DNA of 64,000 nucleotides from Pseudomonas wuhanensis (GCF_030687395.1 NZ_CP117430.1:1302001-1366000), one strand, 5' to 3'; positions 9,527 to 21,156 are shown, counted from the stretch's first letter. Notes: generated by a model from the sequence alone, not told the origin. Numbers and translations: made by a program.

Positions 9527-10423
9527 CTACGCCGATCGGGTGAAGTGCTCAACGAATTGCTGAACCAGCGCAGTGGGACTCTGCCGATAGGCGAGGGCGA
9601 CGGTGCTGTGGCAATCCGGGTCGGCCAAGGGCAGAAAGTGGATATCCGGCGGCGCGATGTCTTGCATCGATTCCGGTAACAGCGCGATGCCGAACCCGGC
9701 CTGGATCAATTGCAGCTGCGTGGTTTTGCGTGACACCACCCGCGCCGCCTGGGGAAAGAACCCCTGGCGCATGCACAACTCGGCGGACAGATAGCTCAGA
9801 CCGCCACGCTGTGGATGAGGGATGGAAATAAACGCTTCATCTTTCAACTGTGCCAGATCGATGCCGTGCGCGGACTTATCCACAGCTAGCCGATGATTCG
9901 GCGGCACCGCCAGTAACAGGCGCTCGCTGTACAGCGGAACAATCTGCACCCCTTCACGCTGACGCAGCACCGGCAGGCGCAACAGGCCCACATCGAGGCG
10001 ACCTTCGGCCAATTCTTCCAGTTGCGCCTCGGAGGACAGCTTGACGATGTCCATGGACACACCGGCGTGCCGATCCAGATAAACGCTGATGCCCCGCAGC
10101 AACCGACCGCTCATCGGCACGGTGCTGGAGTGACTCAGACGCAACACACCCAGTTGACCTTCACCTACTTGAGTGGCCATCTCGCTGGCCTTGGTCAGTT
10201 CGTTCAACAGGTTTCTGGCCCGAGGCAAGAACGCTTCACCCGCCGCCGTCAGTCGGGGTTGGCGCGCGGTGCGTTCGAACAGCGGCGTTTGCAGTCGGGT
10301 TTCCATGTCCTTGATCTGCCGGCTCAAGGCCGATTGAGCAATAAACAGTCGTTCGGCTGCAGCGCTGAAGCTGCCACTCTCGGCGATTTCCACGAAGTAA
10401 CGCAATTGGCGGGTTGAAAGCAC
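9527..10423 (-). CDS. LysR-family transcriptional regulator
   Basis: The N-terminal winged helix-turn-helix is clear (LRYFVEIAESGSFSAAAERL then QSALSRQIKDMETRL), followed by a LysR substrate-binding domain. The GTG at 10423 is preferred because it begins 'STRQLRYFVEIAE', as LysR proteins usually do, giving 298 residues; an upstream start at 10474 would add a non-conserved stretch. It is divergent from a TauE/SafE-type permease gene with about 98 bp between them, so it probably controls that gene. The effector cannot be inferred. Confidence 0.88.
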   Translation of the reverse strand: MLSTRQLRYFVEIAESGSFSAAAERLFIAQSALSRQIKDMETRLQTPLFERTARQPRLTAAGEAFLPRARNLLNELTKASEMATQVGEGQLGVLRLSHSSTVPMSGRLLRGISVYLDRHAGVSMDIVKLSSEAQLEELAEGRLDVGLLRLPVLRQREGVQIVPLYSERLLLAVPPNHRLAVDKSAHGIDLAQLKDEAFISIPHPQRGGLSYLSAELCMRQGFFPQAARVVSRKTTQLQLIQAGFGIALLPESMQDIAPPDIHFLPLADPDCHSTVALAYRQSPTALVQQFVEHFTRSA

Positions 10424-10521
10424 GAGGTATGCCTTTTCGAGATGGGTGGTCGACGTTGAAGATATTAGTCGCAACGCTATGCGCTGGCTAAAGTCATCGC
10501 AGGAATTAAAGGAAGTTGTCG

Positions 10522-11289
10522 ATGAATGTGCTGGAGTTGTTAAACCAATGGCCGTGGGGTGCGGTGGATTGGCTGGTGATCGGGCTGGGTATCGCTCTGG
10601 CCTACATCGTATTCGGCATCGCCGGTTTCGGCACCGCGCTGGTGGCCGGGCCGATTCTGATCCTGTTCATGCCGCTGTCGAAAATCGTGCCGCTGCTGGT
10701 GTTGCTGGATTTCGTCGCGGCGTTCGGCAATCTGTTGCCCTCGCGACGGAATGTGGCGAGGCCCGAACTGCTGCGGCTGCTGCCGTGCATGGCGGTGGGC
10801 TGCACGTTGGGGGTGATTTTTCTCCTGAACTTGAAGTCCGATGTCTTGCTGCTGTTGATGGGGCTGTTTATCAGCGCCTATGCGGTCTACAGCCTGTGGA
10901 TTAAAACCCGTCCGGCGCAATTGTCCGCCGGGTGGGCGGTGCCGATGGGCACGGTGGGCGGGATGTTCGGGGCGCTGTTTGGCAGTGGCGGCTTTTTATA
11001 TGCAATCTATTTGAACAGTCGGCTGCCCAAGGATGCGGCCCGGGCAACCCAGAGTGCGTTGATCAGTTGCAGCACCGTGGTGCGTTTGAGCCTGTTTGCC
11101 GTCGCCGGTGTGTATGCCGAGCTACCCTTATTGGTATTGGCGCTGTGTTTGTTGCCGGCGATGGCGCTGGGGTTGTGGATCGGCCGGCGGTTGACCATGA
11201 AATTGTCCCGCGAGGCATTCGTGCGGCTAGTGACTTGGTTGGTGCTGGCCAGCGGGATTGCCTTGATCGGGCGTTATTTGAGTACTTGA
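10522..11289 (+). CDS. TauE/SafE-family sulfite/organosulfonate-type permease
   Basis: This hydrophobic protein of 255 residues has the DUF81/TauE pattern of two four-helix halves: 'LGIALAYIVFGIAGFGTALVAGP' in the first and 'VGGMFGALFGSGGFLYAIYL' in the second. Family members export sulfite, sulfoacetate or related anions, but the substrate here is unknown. The ATG at 10522 has AAGGAAG seven bases upstream and is preferred to the TTG at 10516. The divergent LysR gene is the likely regulator. Confidence 0.85.
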   Translation: MNVLELLNQWPWGAVDWLVIGLGIALAYIVFGIAGFGTALVAGPILILFMPLSKIVPLLVLLDFVAAFGNLLPSRRNVARPELLRLLPCMAVGCTLGVIFLLNLKSDVLLLLMGLFISAYAVYSLWIKTRPAQLSAGWAVPMGTVGGMFGALFGSGGFLYAIYLNSRLPKDAARATQSALISCSTVVRLSLFAVAGVYAELPLLVLALCLLPAMALGLWIGRRLTMKLSREAFVRLVTWLVLASGIALIGRYLST

Positions 11290-11325
11290 CCGGATTTCGT
11301 CAGGGATTAAGCTGCCGGCCGCCTT

Positions 11326-11424
11326 GGCGCTATCGCGGGCAAGCCCGCTCCCACAAGGATCTCAGGTGAGCACAAATGTGTTTACGACCGAGAACGTGTG
11401 GGAGCGGGCTTGCCCGCGATGGCG
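11326..11424. repeat. REPIN
   Basis: TATCGCGGGCAAGCCCGCTC is paired with GTGGGAGCGGGCTTGCCCGC. The second arm runs into a false N-terminal extension of the next ORF (reading MGAGLPAM), which is why the downstream ATG is used for that gene. Confidence 0.85.
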
Positions 11425-11472
11425 TCAGGACGAACACCGCAGAACATCCATTTGACGCAGCAGGCTTGCACC

Positions 11473-12021
11473 ATGAATTCCCAAAGCATCATCGTCCCGA
11501 AAATCTCCACCCTGCCGGTACACGAACCCCGGGCCCGGGCGGTCGTGCGTTGGCTGGTGCGCAAGAACATCATTAAAGAAGAACTGACCACCTGTGGCCG
11601 CACCGGCAATCGCATGGCCCACGCCATCGCCGACGGTGCCCGCGCCGTGGTCCTGCACCCTGACGCGCTGCCGTTCGGCGAGCCGGTCAATGGCCTGGAA
11701 ATCATCACCAAGCGCTGCATCTATACACCGGCCAAGGGGTTTCTCGAAGAAGCCGGCTGCGCCGAGTGCCGCAAGGAAATCGGCGAAGCGCTGTTCGAAA
11801 GCCTGGAAGACTGGATGCCGGGGCGCACCGATAACTTCACCTGCCCTGAATGCGGGCATGAAGACGACATCAACGGGTTTCTGTTCTTGCAGGAATGCGG
11901 CTTTTCCAACCTGGGGTTCATCTTCAACAACTGGCTCGAGGCCGGGTTCAAGCAGGACTTTATCGATGAGTTTGCCGATTGGCTGGATCAACCCGTGAGC
12001 TGGGTCAAAGTCGAACTGTAA
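11473..12021 (+). CDS. Conserved zinc-ribbon protein of unknown function
   Basis: This 182-residue soluble protein has two Cys pairs, CAEC near residue 97 and CPEC near 122, that look like a zinc ribbon ('AGCAECRKEIG' and 'FTCPECGHEDDI'). There is no signal peptide or transmembrane segment and no Walker motif. Homologues in Pseudomonas are, as I recall, often labelled sugar ABC transporter ATPase; the sequence gives no support for that. The ATG at 11473 (MNSQSIIVPK) is chosen because upstream codons come from a REP. It lies between a TauE-type gene and guaB, without evident operon partners. The function is unknown. Confidence 0.8.
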   Translation: MNSQSIIVPKISTLPVHEPRARAVVRWLVRKNIIKEELTTCGRTGNRMAHAIADGARAVVLHPDALPFGEPVNGLEIITKRCIYTPAKGFLEEAGCAECRKEIGEALFESLEDWMPGRTDNFTCPECGHEDDINGFLFLQECGFSNLGFIFNNWLEAGFKQDFIDEFADWLDQPVSWVKVEL

Positions 12022-12022
12022 A

Positions 12023-12110
12023 TGTAGGAGCGAGGCTTGCCCGCGAAGGCATCGATTCGGTCTACCTGATGACCGCGATGATGCCTTCGCGGGCAAGCCT
12101 CGCTCCTACG
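12023..12110. repeat. REPIN (TGTAGGAGCGAGGC variant)
   Basis: TGTAGGAGCGAGGCTTGCCC at the left and GGGCAAGCCTCGCTCCTACG at the right. This variant has the same core that the IS110-type element at 40.6-42.1 kb split. Confidence 0.85.
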
Positions 12111-12155
12111 GGATTTGTGTGCCAAAACCTCCGTCGATCACCGCGTCGATAATAG

Positions 12156-13703
<1,548 letters not shown>

Positions 13704-13727
13704 GGCTTCCAGCAATAAGTTAAGTAA

Positions 13728-13748
13728 CCGGGGCTGTTTTCAGCCCCG
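13728..13748 (+). other. Hairpin in the guaB-guaA gap
   Basis: GGGGCTG (13730-13736) pairs with CAGCCCC (13741-13747) around TTTT. The following bases are not a clean T-run, so it may be a partial terminator or an RNA-stability element. Confidence 0.5.
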
Positions 13749-13796
13749 AGTTGTTTCTGATTCTCTTCACCGAACTGCATAGACGAGACTGACCAC

Positions 13797-15374
13797 ATGG
13801 CCCTCGACATTCACGCCCACCGCATCCTGATCCTCGACTTCGGTTCCCAGTACACCCAACTGATTGCCCGCCGCGTGCGTGAAATCGGCGTGTACTGCGA
13901 ACTGCATCCGTTCGACATGGACGACGAAGCGATTCGCGAATTCGCTCCAAAAGGCGTCATTCTCGCCGGCGGTCCCGAGTCCGTGCACGTAGCCGACAGC
14001 CCGCGCTGCCCGCAAGCGGTGTTTGACCTGGGCGTACCGGTCTTCGGTATCTGCTACGGCATGCAGACCATGGCTGAACAGCTGGGTGGCAAGGTCGAAG
14101 GTTCCGAACTGCGTGAGTTCGGTTATGCCCGCGTTGACGTGGTCGGCAAGAGCCGTCTGCTCGATGGCATCGAAGACCACATCGACGCCGATGGCCTGTT
14201 CGGCCTCGACGTGTGGATGAGCCACGGTGACAAGGTCACCAAGATGCCGGAAGACTTCCACATCCTGGCCAGCACCCCGAGCTGCCCGATTGCCGGCATG
14301 TTCAACGATGCTCGCGGCTACTACGGCGTGCAGTTCCACCCGGAAGTGACCCACACCAAGCAGGGCGGTCGCATCCTCTCGCGCTTCATCCTCGACATCT
14401 GCGGCTGCGAAGCCCTGTGGACACCTTCGAAGATTGCTGAAGACGCCATCGCCCAGGTCCGCGCTCAGGTTGGTACCGACAACGTGTTGCTTGGCCTGTC
14501 CGGCGGCGTTGACTCCTCGGTGGTTGCCGCGCTGCTGCACAAGGCCATTGGCGACCAGCTGACCTGCGTCTTCGTCGACAACGGCCTGCTGCGCCTGCAC
14601 GAAGGCGAGCAAGTGATGGCCATGTTCGCCGAGAACATGGGCGTCAAGGTGATTCGCGCCAACGCCGAGGACCAGTTCCTCGACAATCTGGCAGGCGAAA
14701 GCGACCCAGAGAAGAAGCGCAAGATCATCGGTCGTACCTTCATCGACGTTTTCGATGCCCAGTCCAACAAACTGGATAACATCAAGTACCTCGCCCAAGG
14801 CACCATCTACCCGGACGTGATCGAGTCGGCTGGCGCGAAAAGCGGCAAGGCGCACGTGATCAAGTCGCACCACAACGTGGGCGGCCTGCCGGAAGAAATG
14901 AACCTCAAGCTGGTTGAACCCCTGCGCGAGCTGTTCAAGGACGAAGTCCGTCGTCTGGGCCTGGAACTGGGCCTGCCGTACGACATGGTCTACCGTCACC
15001 CGTTCCCGGGCCCGGGCTTGGGCGTGCGGATCCTCGGTGAAGTGAAGAAGGAATACGCCGACCTGCTGCGTCGCGCCGACCACATCTTCATCGAAGAACT
15101 GCGCAAAGCCGACTGGTATCACAAAGTCAGCCAGGCGTTCGTGGTGTTCCAGCCGGTGAAGTCGGTTGGCGTGGTCGGCGATGGCCGTCGTTACGCCTGG
15201 GTCGTTGCCCTGCGTGCCGTGGAAACCATCGACTTCATGACCGCGCGTTGGGCACACCTGCCTTACGAACTGCTGGAAACCGTCAGCGGCCGGATCATCA
15301 ATGAAATCGAAGGCATCTCCCGCGTCACCTACGACGTGTCGAGCAAGCCGCCAGCGACCATTGAGTGGGAATGA
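13797..15374 (+). CDS. guaA: GMP synthase (glutamine-hydrolysing)
   Basis: GuaA aminates XMP to GMP using glutamine and ATP. The N-terminal class I amidotransferase domain has the nucleophile Cys in GICYGMQ and the His-Glu pair in FHPEVTH. The ATP-pyrophosphatase domain has the P-loop LSGGVDSS. The C-terminal dimerisation domain ends [15 protein letters not shown]. The length is 525 residues, the standard size. It lies downstream of guaB, as usual, and has a strong terminator. Confidence 0.97.
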   Translation: MALDIHAHRILILDFGSQYTQLIARRVREIGVYCELHPFDMDDEAIREFAPKGVILAGGPESVHVADSPRCPQAVFDLGVPVFGICYGMQTMAEQLGGKVEGSELREFGYARVDVVGKSRLLDGIEDHIDADGLFGLDVWMSHGDKVTKMPEDFHILASTPSCPIAGMFNDARGYYGVQFHPEVTHTKQGGRILSRFILDICGCEALWTPSKIAEDAIAQVRAQVGTDNVLLGLSGGVDSSVVAALLHKAIGDQLTCVFVDNGLLRLHEGEQVMAMFAENMGVKVIRANAEDQFLDNLAGESDPEKKRKIIGRTFIDVFDAQSNKLDNIKYLAQGTIYPDVIESAGAKSGKAHVIKSHHNVGGLPEEMNLKLVEPLRELFKDEVRRLGLELGLPYDMVYRHPFPGPGLGVRILGEVKKEYADLLRRADHIFIEELRKADWYHKVSQAFVVFQPVKSVGVVGDGRRYAWVVALRAVETIDFMTARWAHLPYELLETVSGRIINEIEGISRVTYDVSSKPPATIEWE

Positions 15375-15421
15375 TCGTGATTGAGCCTGTGAACCCAGGC
15401 TCAAAACGATAGTGGCAAAAG

Positions 15422-15452
15422 AAGCCCCCGATCGTGAGATCGGGGGCTTTTG
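15422..15452. terminator. Terminator between guaA and the giant DUF6543 gene
   Basis: AAGCCCCCGATC and GATCGGGGGCTTTT form a 12-bp stem with a four-base loop. It could work for both convergent genes, although the T-run is better on the plus strand. Confidence 0.85.
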
Positions 15453-15493
15453 CGTTTCAGGGGATGTGTACCTTGTAATAACGGAAGGATGAG

Positions 15494-18400
15494 TTAAAGC
15501 GGCAGGCGGCCTTCGAGGTCCATGCCCATACGGCTCAGGGCCCAGGACAGTTCGACGATGTCGGCATAAGGCACCTGGTGCACTTCGGTCCATGAGGGGC
15601 GATTGATCAGATACTTGCCGTCAACTGTACGCTCGACCAAGGTTCGTGTAATTCGGGTATCCCTGGCGCGATGAATCAGCGTCCAGCTGCCGTTCGACTT
15701 CTCGAAAGTGAACATGCCTTGGCGGAACAGCAGCCGCTCGAGCTCCTCCGGCGTCCTTTCGAGCAGGGGCAGTGGCGTCTGCAGACTCAGGTCGGCAAAC
15801 AGGGTGTCGGTATCTCCCCTGATGGATTCGTGTTGCGAGCCAAAACCACGCCCCACGTCGATTCCTCGATCCATTTCGATCAACAGGTTATCTTCAGGGA
15901 GCACCTCTTCGATGCGTAAACCGATACCGCCCTGCATTTCACTGATGCCAGCCATGCCCCGAAAGGTATTGGTGTTTTCCTGGTCCGTCAGCACCACCCA
16001 TTTTCCAGCCCTGTTGAGCGATTCGTCGGCCTGCATGATGGTGTGGGTGAGGTAGGTTTTTATGGCTTGTTCATGCGTGTCGGGAAGTGGCGAGCCGGGG
16101 TAGCGGTAACTCGCCAGACAGTCTGTTGCCTGAATTCGAATGCCGTAGCGTTGAGCAGCCTTGACCACTTCAAGCGGCGTGAACCGTCCGGATGGATCGC
16201 TTTGCAGCTGTCGTAGAGACTTTTCCAGGTCGTCGGACATTTCCCCGCTTCTGAAAAACTGATTGAGATCCCGTTGACTGAAATCGTTGAGCAGGCGATG
16301 GAAATAGAGCGTCTTGACATCCTTTTGGGCCAGGATCGGCATGTTCTCGATGAGAAACTGCATGCTGGCAATGCGATCCTGGCTTTCGCCGATAACCAAG
16401 CCTGGGGCGGCGTCAAAAATCTCCGGAATCAGTTCTGCGGCGGTGGTCGATGGTGTCACACCAGGAAGCGCCGGGCGCGGGGGTAATGAACCGGTGAGCT
16501 CATTACGGGAAAAGAACTGTCGGGCGTCCCGTGACAGGTTTGCGCGCTGGGCTGCGACGTATTCGTCGTAAGTGGACATCCCGCGCAGATGTCCATCGGG
16601 CAGTCGCATGACTTTGACGTGAGTTTCTCTTATGCCCAACGCCAGTTTTCTGAGACGGAGTCCGCCCGATGCATCGTACTGAGTGGCGGGACGGCTCAGG
16701 GTGGCCAGCGGTGGATTTTGAACAGTGACCTGGAACGTTCCTGGCTGCGTGTTGCCGCCGCCCTTGAGTTCGGCTCGGGGGGCCAGTTCCCATTCACCCT
16801 GAGCATTGAGACGTACCGGTAGAGATACTGAAAACGCATTCGGTCGTTCAGGATCAATGATGGCCCACGTGCCGCCGCCATTGATGTCGACTTCGTAGCG
16901 CACGTAATAAGCCGTGTCATTGAGCATGATGGCAGTGGAAGGGTTGGCGTTGAGTTGATAGATGCCCTGGAATTTTCCAGAATCGGTGCCAGGTGTTTTG
17001 TCCTCGAGCAGTTCGTTGGCCTGCCAGTTGTCCGGAATGCCCGATCGCTGGATTTCAGGCAGCGGCCGAGGAAGGTCTTCGATCAGCGATGCTGCTCCGT
17101 CAACCTCGCCAGCCACTTGCGGCCAGCCCATGGGCTTCATCCCCTTTGCAATCAATGCCTCTTTGAGTTCATCGAGGTTATCCACAGTCATGGACTCATA
17201 GGCAGGCCGAAGCGGAGTATCCAGATTGAGCCTCCCACCGGGTGTCGACCTGATGACGCTGTCTGCCATTCCATTGTTGGCGTTGCGATAAACCACCAGG
17301 ACGCTGCTTCTGTAGCGCTGAAAGGTGAACATCCCCGGTTCCGGCAACAGCGCTCTCAGATCCTGCGGGGTCCGGTACGCCCATGGGGTTTGCATCTGTA
17401 CGCGCCAGTCGCCTTTGATCAGTGCCTGGATGCTGTCGAGGTCAATGCCATCTGACTCATAAACAGGGGAGTCCGGATAGTCTGCATATTCCACTGCTAA
17501 CCCGGGATCGGAGCTGATGGGCTGCGTATGCCCCGGCGCTACATCATCGATACGGAGGCTCAGGGCATCGGTCTGTTCGCTGATGCCCCGGTAGCCTCTG
17601 AACGTCGCCATGTTTTCCTGATTGACCAGGGCAATCCATTTGGCCGGTTCTTTCAATTCTTCATTGAAGTGGATGACCTCGCTGGCAAAAAAACTCCTGG
17701 CCATCTGGTAATCCGACTCCCGGTTAAAAGCATCTTTATTGATGTTGTAGGTCGTCGACATGTCGATAGCTTGAACCCGAATGTGCTGGGCATTGGCGGC
17801 TTTCACGAGCGCGAGCAAATTGAATTTGCCATCGGGATCGTTGCCGGCCTTGAGGTCGAGTTTCCTCAAGTAGTTTTCCAGCTCTTGCGGCATTTCGCGG
17901 GTTCGCGCGAAGGCATCCAGTTCAAGTTGGTTGGCGTTCGCCAGCAGCTCCTGCAAGTACAGGGTTCTCACTCCGCGCTTGGCCAGCGCAGGCATGTTTT
18001 CGATCAGGAACTGTTTGCTGCCGATGCTGCCTTGGCTCTCGCCGACGACTAACCCCGGCTTTCTCGCGAATGCAGCATCGAGCAGATCGGTGGACGTTTC
18101 GATCAGTTGTGCCGTAGGTATCGGTAGACGAGGACTGGGTGGATTAAGCTCGTAATACACCTTTGCGTCACTGACCAGGTTGCTGCGAGGTTCTTCCTGA
18201 GCCAAGTCGAACTCGCTCAAGGATTGTGTGAGTTCGTCGACAGGGGACATGAATACACTACGGGCGCCGACTGTATCTACATCGGATTGGAGCACGCTGC
18301 GCACGTCTATTGAGCCGATTGTCCATACCCTTCTGAACAAGCCGCGAACGTCTGCCCCGCCGAGTGCCCAGGCCCTCATTTCGGGGTCTTCGAGCCCGGG

Positions 18401-20212
18401 TACATGAATGCCCGGCGTTCGCGCCCATTCTTCGACAACAACAGGTTCAGCGGATGGGCCCGCGGTCGCAATGGACGGTACGTTCATGCCGCCCCTCAAC
18501 CCCAGCCGCGGGATGATTTCCCACTTGCCTTCGGCGCCCAAACGCACGGGAATCGTGCCCGAGAATGCATCGGGGTTGGCCGGGTCGACAATGGCCCAGG
18601 TACCACGGCCGTTTATGTTGGTTTCATAGCGCACGTAATAAGCATTGTCGTTGAGCTGGATGGCGCTCGAAGGGTTGGACGCGAGTCGATAGGTTCCTTG
18701 AAACTTGCCCGGTTCACGAACCAGCATGTTGTCGTTGAGTGACACATCGATCTTGAAAGTATCTGGCACCTTCACAGCAGGCTCGATCTCGCCCGGTGTT
18801 TCAACAGTCGCCTCGGTCGGCATCGGTCCTGGGCCCTCGACCGGCGTTGTCAATTCAATCAGATTGGCCATTTCCGTTGCTTCGGCAGCGTCGATTTCCG
18901 GGCCGACTTCCTCCAGTGAGCCCGGGCCTTTGAGGACTAAAAGGTTGAACAGCAAATCAATACCGCTGAGCACCGCGCCAAGGACGCCAGCCTTGCGCTC
19001 CTTGGTGGTTTTTCCATTGACCGCCTGATCGATGTTCAAGCCCAGGCTGGCGATGCTGGCGCCGACCACTGGCAGTGCAATCGGCCAGCCGACGACCGCC
19101 ATCGGACCGAGCACTTTCACCCCCGCGCTGAGGTAGCCGATCCAGAGTTTTTTGCGCAGATCGCCATTGGAGGTCAACGAGAGTTCGGCTTCGGCGAACA
19201 TCGCGGCTTTGGTCGAGTCGCTCAACCAGTTGAACGCGTCGCCGGTGACAGCCTGGTTCTTTTGATTGATCAGGTGATGGTCGTACTTGCCCCAGGTACT
19301 GACCAGCCGATTCATGATATCGGTGATGTTCTTGGCAATGGCTTGGCGATCGGCCAGGGAAAAATGCGTCATGAACGCCTGGCGCGCCTCTTCCGTGTTC
19401 ATCCGCTGCAACATCCAGTAGTGCATGTCCATTGCGGTTTCCAGCACCTGAAAGGCTTCGGTTTCACCGGGCAGGTAAACAATCTGCCGGCCCTTGGGCG
19501 CGACAAAACGAAGAATGTTGTTGGCCACGTAGCCGTCGACATCCAGGGTTCGAACGCTGTCAGCGCAAGGGTGTTGTGATTGCAGCAACTGCAGGCTGAC
19601 AGGCCAGGTGATCGAGCCAATGACGGCATGGGTGACCAACTGGAAGTCCTCATCACTCAACTGGCGTTTATCACGCGCCTGCACCGCTTTGATCAGGAAA
19701 TTGCACTTGGCCAGGGCGCGGAAATCGGTGCCCGAATTGTTCCAGAAGGCCGTCAATCGGTCGGTGTATAGAGCGCTGAAATTGATGCTCCAGAAATCCT
19801 TCAAAACCTCATTGCCATGCAGGCGCACTTCGTTGGTTTCATTGAAATCGCCAGTTTTCGGGCCGACGGTATAGAAGCCCGCATAGACATCCAGCAAGTC
19901 GGCGTTGTCCTGGTCAGCGGCGCGGAAGCGATGGATCACCAATTGTGTCAGGGTCATGGAGGACGTCGGCGTTGCCTTGGCGTGCTCCCAACCGGTGAAG
20001 GCTTTCAAGCTGCTCTGAGAGGCGTCGAATCGGTGGAAGTACACCTGATCCGGGTCGAGGCCGACGATGTCATATTTTTTCAGCAGGTCGCTGGCAACTT
20101 CGTGCGCCGTGTCTTGCAGGCTGGGGCACGTCTGGATGACGGTGGTGGCGATTGCCTTGAGCGCCGCCTTGTCGGCGGCATTGGGCAGTGGGCGGGTTTC
20201 GATCGGGTTCAT
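15494..20212 (-). CDS. Giant DUF6543 (dermonecrotic-toxin-like) protein with duplicated Tiki/EreA-like domain
   Basis: This 1572-residue protein has an N-terminal DUF6543-type region (about 1-480) with two hydrophobic stretches near 385-440 (VLGPMAVVGWPIALPVVGAS and AVLSGIDLLFNLLVL). The rest is a tandem duplication. Each half has a beta-rich module (FQGTYRLASNPS... at about 501-576; FQGIYQLNANPS... at about 1078-1154), a module resembling the Tiki/EreA/ChaN superfamily (GLVVGESQ... about 694-892; GLVIGESQ... about 1243-1440), and a third module ending each half (GMFTFQRYRSS; GMFTFEKSNGS). The C2 domain of Pasteurella multocida toxin belongs to that superfamily. No signal peptide is visible. 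The ATG at 20212 has AAGGAT upstream. It is probably an effector or toxin; delivery and target are unknown. Confidence 0.75.
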   Translation of the reverse strand: MNPIETRPLPNAADKAALKAIATTVIQTCPSLQDTAHEVASDLLKKYDIVGLDPDQVYFHRFDASQSSLKAFTGWEHAKATPTSSMTLTQLVIHRFRAADQDNADLLDVYAGFYTVGPKTGDFNETNEVRLHGNEVLKDFWSINFSALYTDRLTAFWNNSGTDFRALAKCNFLIKAVQARDKRQLSDEDFQLVTHAVIGSITWPVSLQLLQSQHPCADSVRTLDVDGYVANNILRFVAPKGRQIVYLPGETEAFQVLETAMDMHYWMLQRMNTEEARQAFMTHFSLADRQAIAKNITDIMNRLVSTWGKYDHHLINQKNQAVTGDAFNWLSDSTKAAMFAEAELSLTSNGDLRKKLWIGYLSAGVKVLGPMAVVGWPIALPVVGASIASLGLNIDQAVNGKTTKERKAGVLGAVLSGIDLLFNLLVLKGPGSLEEVGPEIDAAEATEMANLIELTTPVEGPGPMPTEATVETPGEIEPAVKVPDTFKIDVSLNDNMLVREPGKFQGTYRLASNPSSAIQLNDNAYYVRYETNINGRGTWAIVDPANPDAFSGTIPVRLGAEGKWEIIPRLGLRGGMNVPSIATAGPSAEPVVVEEWARTPGIHVPGLEDPEMRAWALGGADVRGLFRRVWTIGSIDVRSVLQSDVDTVGARSVFMSPVDELTQSLSEFDLAQEEPRSNLVSDAKVYYELNPPSPRLPIPTAQLIETSTDLLDAAFARKPGLVVGESQGSIGSKQFLIENMPALAKRGVRTLYLQELLANANQLELDAFARTREMPQELENYLRKLDLKAGNDPDGKFNLLALVKAANAQHIRVQAIDMSTTYNINKDAFNRESDYQMARSFFASEVIHFNEELKEPAKWIALVNQENMATFRGYRGISEQTDALSLRIDDVAPGHTQPISSDPGLAVEYADYPDSPVYESDGIDLDSIQALIKGDWRVQMQTPWAYRTPQDLRALLPEPGMFTFQRYRSSVLVVYRNANNGMADSVIRSTPGGRLNLDTPLRPAYESMTVDNLDELKEALIAKGMKPMGWPQVAGEVDGAASLIEDLPRPLPEIQRSGIPDNWQANELLEDKTPGTDSGKFQGIYQLNANPSTAIMLNDTAYYVRYEVDINGGGTWAIIDPERPNAFSVSLPVRLNAQGEWELAPRAELKGGGNTQPGTFQVTVQNPPLATLSRPATQYDASGGLRLRKLALGIRETHVKVMRLPDGHLRGMSTYDEYVAAQRANLSRDARQFFSRNELTGSLPPRPALPGVTPSTTAAELIPEIFDAAPGLVIGESQDRIASMQFLIENMPILAQKDVKTLYFHRLLNDFSQRDLNQFFRSGEMSDDLEKSLRQLQSDPSGRFTPLEVVKAAQRYGIRIQATDCLASYRYPGSPLPDTHEQAIKTYLTHTIMQADESLNRAGKWVVLTDQENTNTFRGMAGISEMQGGIGLRIEEVLPEDNLLIEMDRGIDVGRGFGSQHESIRGDTDTLFADLSLQTPLPLLERTPEELERLLFRQGMFTFEKSNGSWTLIHRARDTRITRTLVERTVDGKYLINRPSWTEVHQVPYADIVELSWALSRMGMDLEGRLPL

Positions 20213-20311
20213 GCTCTCTATCCTTGAGAAATGGGCGTCGAGGATGACCCGTTCGCTCAAGGAATGTGCACTACATAGTTATGCCCATTGTCGATTCAGT
20301 ACCGTGTAGTG

Positions 20312-21016
20312 TCAGCGGCGGGCCACATCCGAAAAGTAGAACTTGTCCAGGGTATGTCGCGACTCGGTGTACTCGAATTGTCGACCGTCCTGCAGGAAAG
20401 TCTGGTTGCTGACCACGATCACATGGCTCTGGCCGTCGAGGTCCAGGTGTTGCTGGTCGTCCTTGCTGCGGGGCACCGCTTCGATGGTGCGCTGCGCGTA
20501 GGCGATTTGCAGCTGCAGGGTCTGCTCGATGAAGGCGTAGATCGAGTGTTCGGCGATATCGCGGGACAGGCCGGGAATCACGTCGCTGACGAAATGGTTG
20601 ATGTCGAGGATCACCCGTTTGCCGTCGATCCGCCGCACGCGTTTGATCCGCGTGATCAGGCTGCCTTCTGCAGCCTTGATGTGTTCAAGCAGCGGGCCTT
20701 CGAGGGGGATTTGTGTGAATTCGACCACCTCGGTGCTGACGTCATTGCCCAGTCGTGGGTAGGTTTCCTGGAAGCTGACGATGCCGCCGAGCTGAAATTC
20801 GATCGGGTTGGTCGACAGCACGAAGGTGCCTTTGCCGTGGACTTTCTGGGCGAAGCCGCGCTCCTGCAATTGCTCGATGGCCTTGCGCACGGTGCCGCGA
20901 CTGGCCTGATAGGTGTCCATCAGTTCGGTTTCGGAAGGCAGTCGTGCGCCGCGTTCCAGACGTTCGGTGGTGATGCTGGCAAGCAGATCGCTGTAGATCT
21001 GGTTGTATTTACTCAT
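20312..21016 (-). CDS. treR: Trehalose operon repressor, GntR/UTRA family
   Basis: The N-terminal GntR winged helix (YNQIYSDLLASITTERLERGARLPSE then ASRGTVRKAIEQL) is followed by a UTRA effector-binding domain, as in TreR, whose effector in other bacteria is trehalose-6-phosphate. The ATG at 21016 starts MSKYNQIYSDL; the frame upstream runs through the operator region and is not coding. The product is 234 residues. It is divergent from treP, with two palindromic operators in the 236-bp gap. Assignment to trehalose rests on the treP-treC genes next to it. Confidence 0.92.
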   Translation of the reverse strand: MSKYNQIYSDLLASITTERLERGARLPSETELMDTYQASRGTVRKAIEQLQERGFAQKVHGKGTFVLSTNPIEFQLGGIVSFQETYPRLGNDVSTEVVEFTQIPLEGPLLEHIKAAEGSLITRIKRVRRIDGKRVILDINHFVSDVIPGLSRDIAEHSIYAFIEQTLQLQIAYAQRTIEAVPRSKDDQQHLDLDGQSHVIVVSNQTFLQDGRQFEYTESRHTLDKFYFSDVARR

Positions 21017-21156
21017 GGGGATGGCTCTGTGCCGCGCTGACTCAAGGTTTTGAACCTTAAGGGCAGGGTAGGGGTTTGTCCATGCGGCTTTGGGTTTCTT
21101 TGACTTCAGAGGTAGGAAAAATCGCCGCCTGTCGGGTTCGGGAGAAACAAAATCAA

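Noticed and set aside
11398-11472. N-terminal extension MGAGLPAM... of the zinc-ribbon ORF
   Set aside because: The codons are translated REP sequence; the ATG at 11473 is the likely start. The same holds for the frame upstream of icp.
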